A stretch of 6,535 nt of DNA from Bacteroidales bacterium UBA5342 (GTDB lineage Bacteria; Bacteroidota; Bacteroidia; Bacteroidales; UBA5342), in NCBI GenBank assembly GCA_002408065.1, contig DHQI01000109.1:1-6535 (forward strand), read 5' to 3'. Both the position numbers and the translations under genes were made by a program. Of the stretch, positions 6,509 to 6,535 are shown in pieces. Below the pieces are notes generated by a model. The model searched no databases. It was given only the letters and a program-made list of their open reading frames with translations, and was not told the DNA's origin. Positions within the stretch are counted from its first letter, which is position 1. Each line of letters opens with the position of its first letter.

Positions 6509-6535
6509 AAAAAACAGAGGCTGCACCACCTAGGT
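6509..6535 (+). terminator. Probable left arm of a terminator, cut by the window edge
   Basis: A run of six A (6509-6514) followed by GC-rich CAGAGGCTGCACC and the 8-bp palindrome ACCTAGGT (6528-6535) has the form of the left half of an intrinsic, possibly bidirectional terminator 22 bp after the stop codon. The right arm lies outside the window, so pairing cannot be confirmed. If correct, the operon ends with the redoxin-like gene. Confidence 0.35.

Overview
This AT-rich window most likely comes from a member of Bacteroidota, probably a Bacteroidales gut-type genome. Three things support this. Two upstream regions carry promoters that fit the Bacteroidota pattern (a TTG/TTTG box about 20 nt before a TAnnTTTG-like box). 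No gene start has a strong Shine-Dalgarno sequence. The gene set (a membrane-bound TPR-HTH regulator next to a short NVEALA-like exported peptide and a redoxin-like protein) is typical of that phylum. The genus cannot be named from sequence alone.

Left half (1-3242): one large gene encodes a 1035-aa primase-helicase fusion. It has a DnaG-type CHC2 zinc finger, a TOPRIM catalytic core and a DUF927-like P-loop ATPase. Such proteins usually belong to phages, plasmids or integrative elements rather than to the housekeeping replisome. It is followed by a nested palindrome and a strong hairpin terminator.

Middle (3243-3684): about 440 bases with no supportable gene. This stretch is very AT-rich and holds six TACTTA hexamers, three of them at an exact 9-bp period, plus a small inverted repeat. 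It ends in a good Bacteroidota-type promoter. It may be the junction between a mobile-element replication module and an unrelated gene cluster.

Right half (3685-6535): three genes on the plus strand look like a self-contained signalling or export locus. The first encodes a lipoprotein-like TPR sensor with one membrane span and a C-terminal LuxR-like HTH. A 143-bp regulatory gap follows, containing a 16-bp hairpin and two exact tandem copies of TTTTGTCCCG placed immediately upstream of a predicted promoter. Next come an 89-aa exported peptide with an NVEALA-like segment and a PGGG motif, and a 230-aa membrane-anchored thioredoxin-fold-like protein. In the latter the CxxC site reads CSNH, and the C-terminus is a His/Cys-rich tail that could bind metal.

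The simplest model, which is inference, is that the TPR-HTH protein senses something in the periplasm and binds the TTTTGTCCCG repeats to switch on the peptide and redoxin-like genes. The window ends in what looks like the left arm of a terminator, so the operon may stop after the redoxin-like gene.
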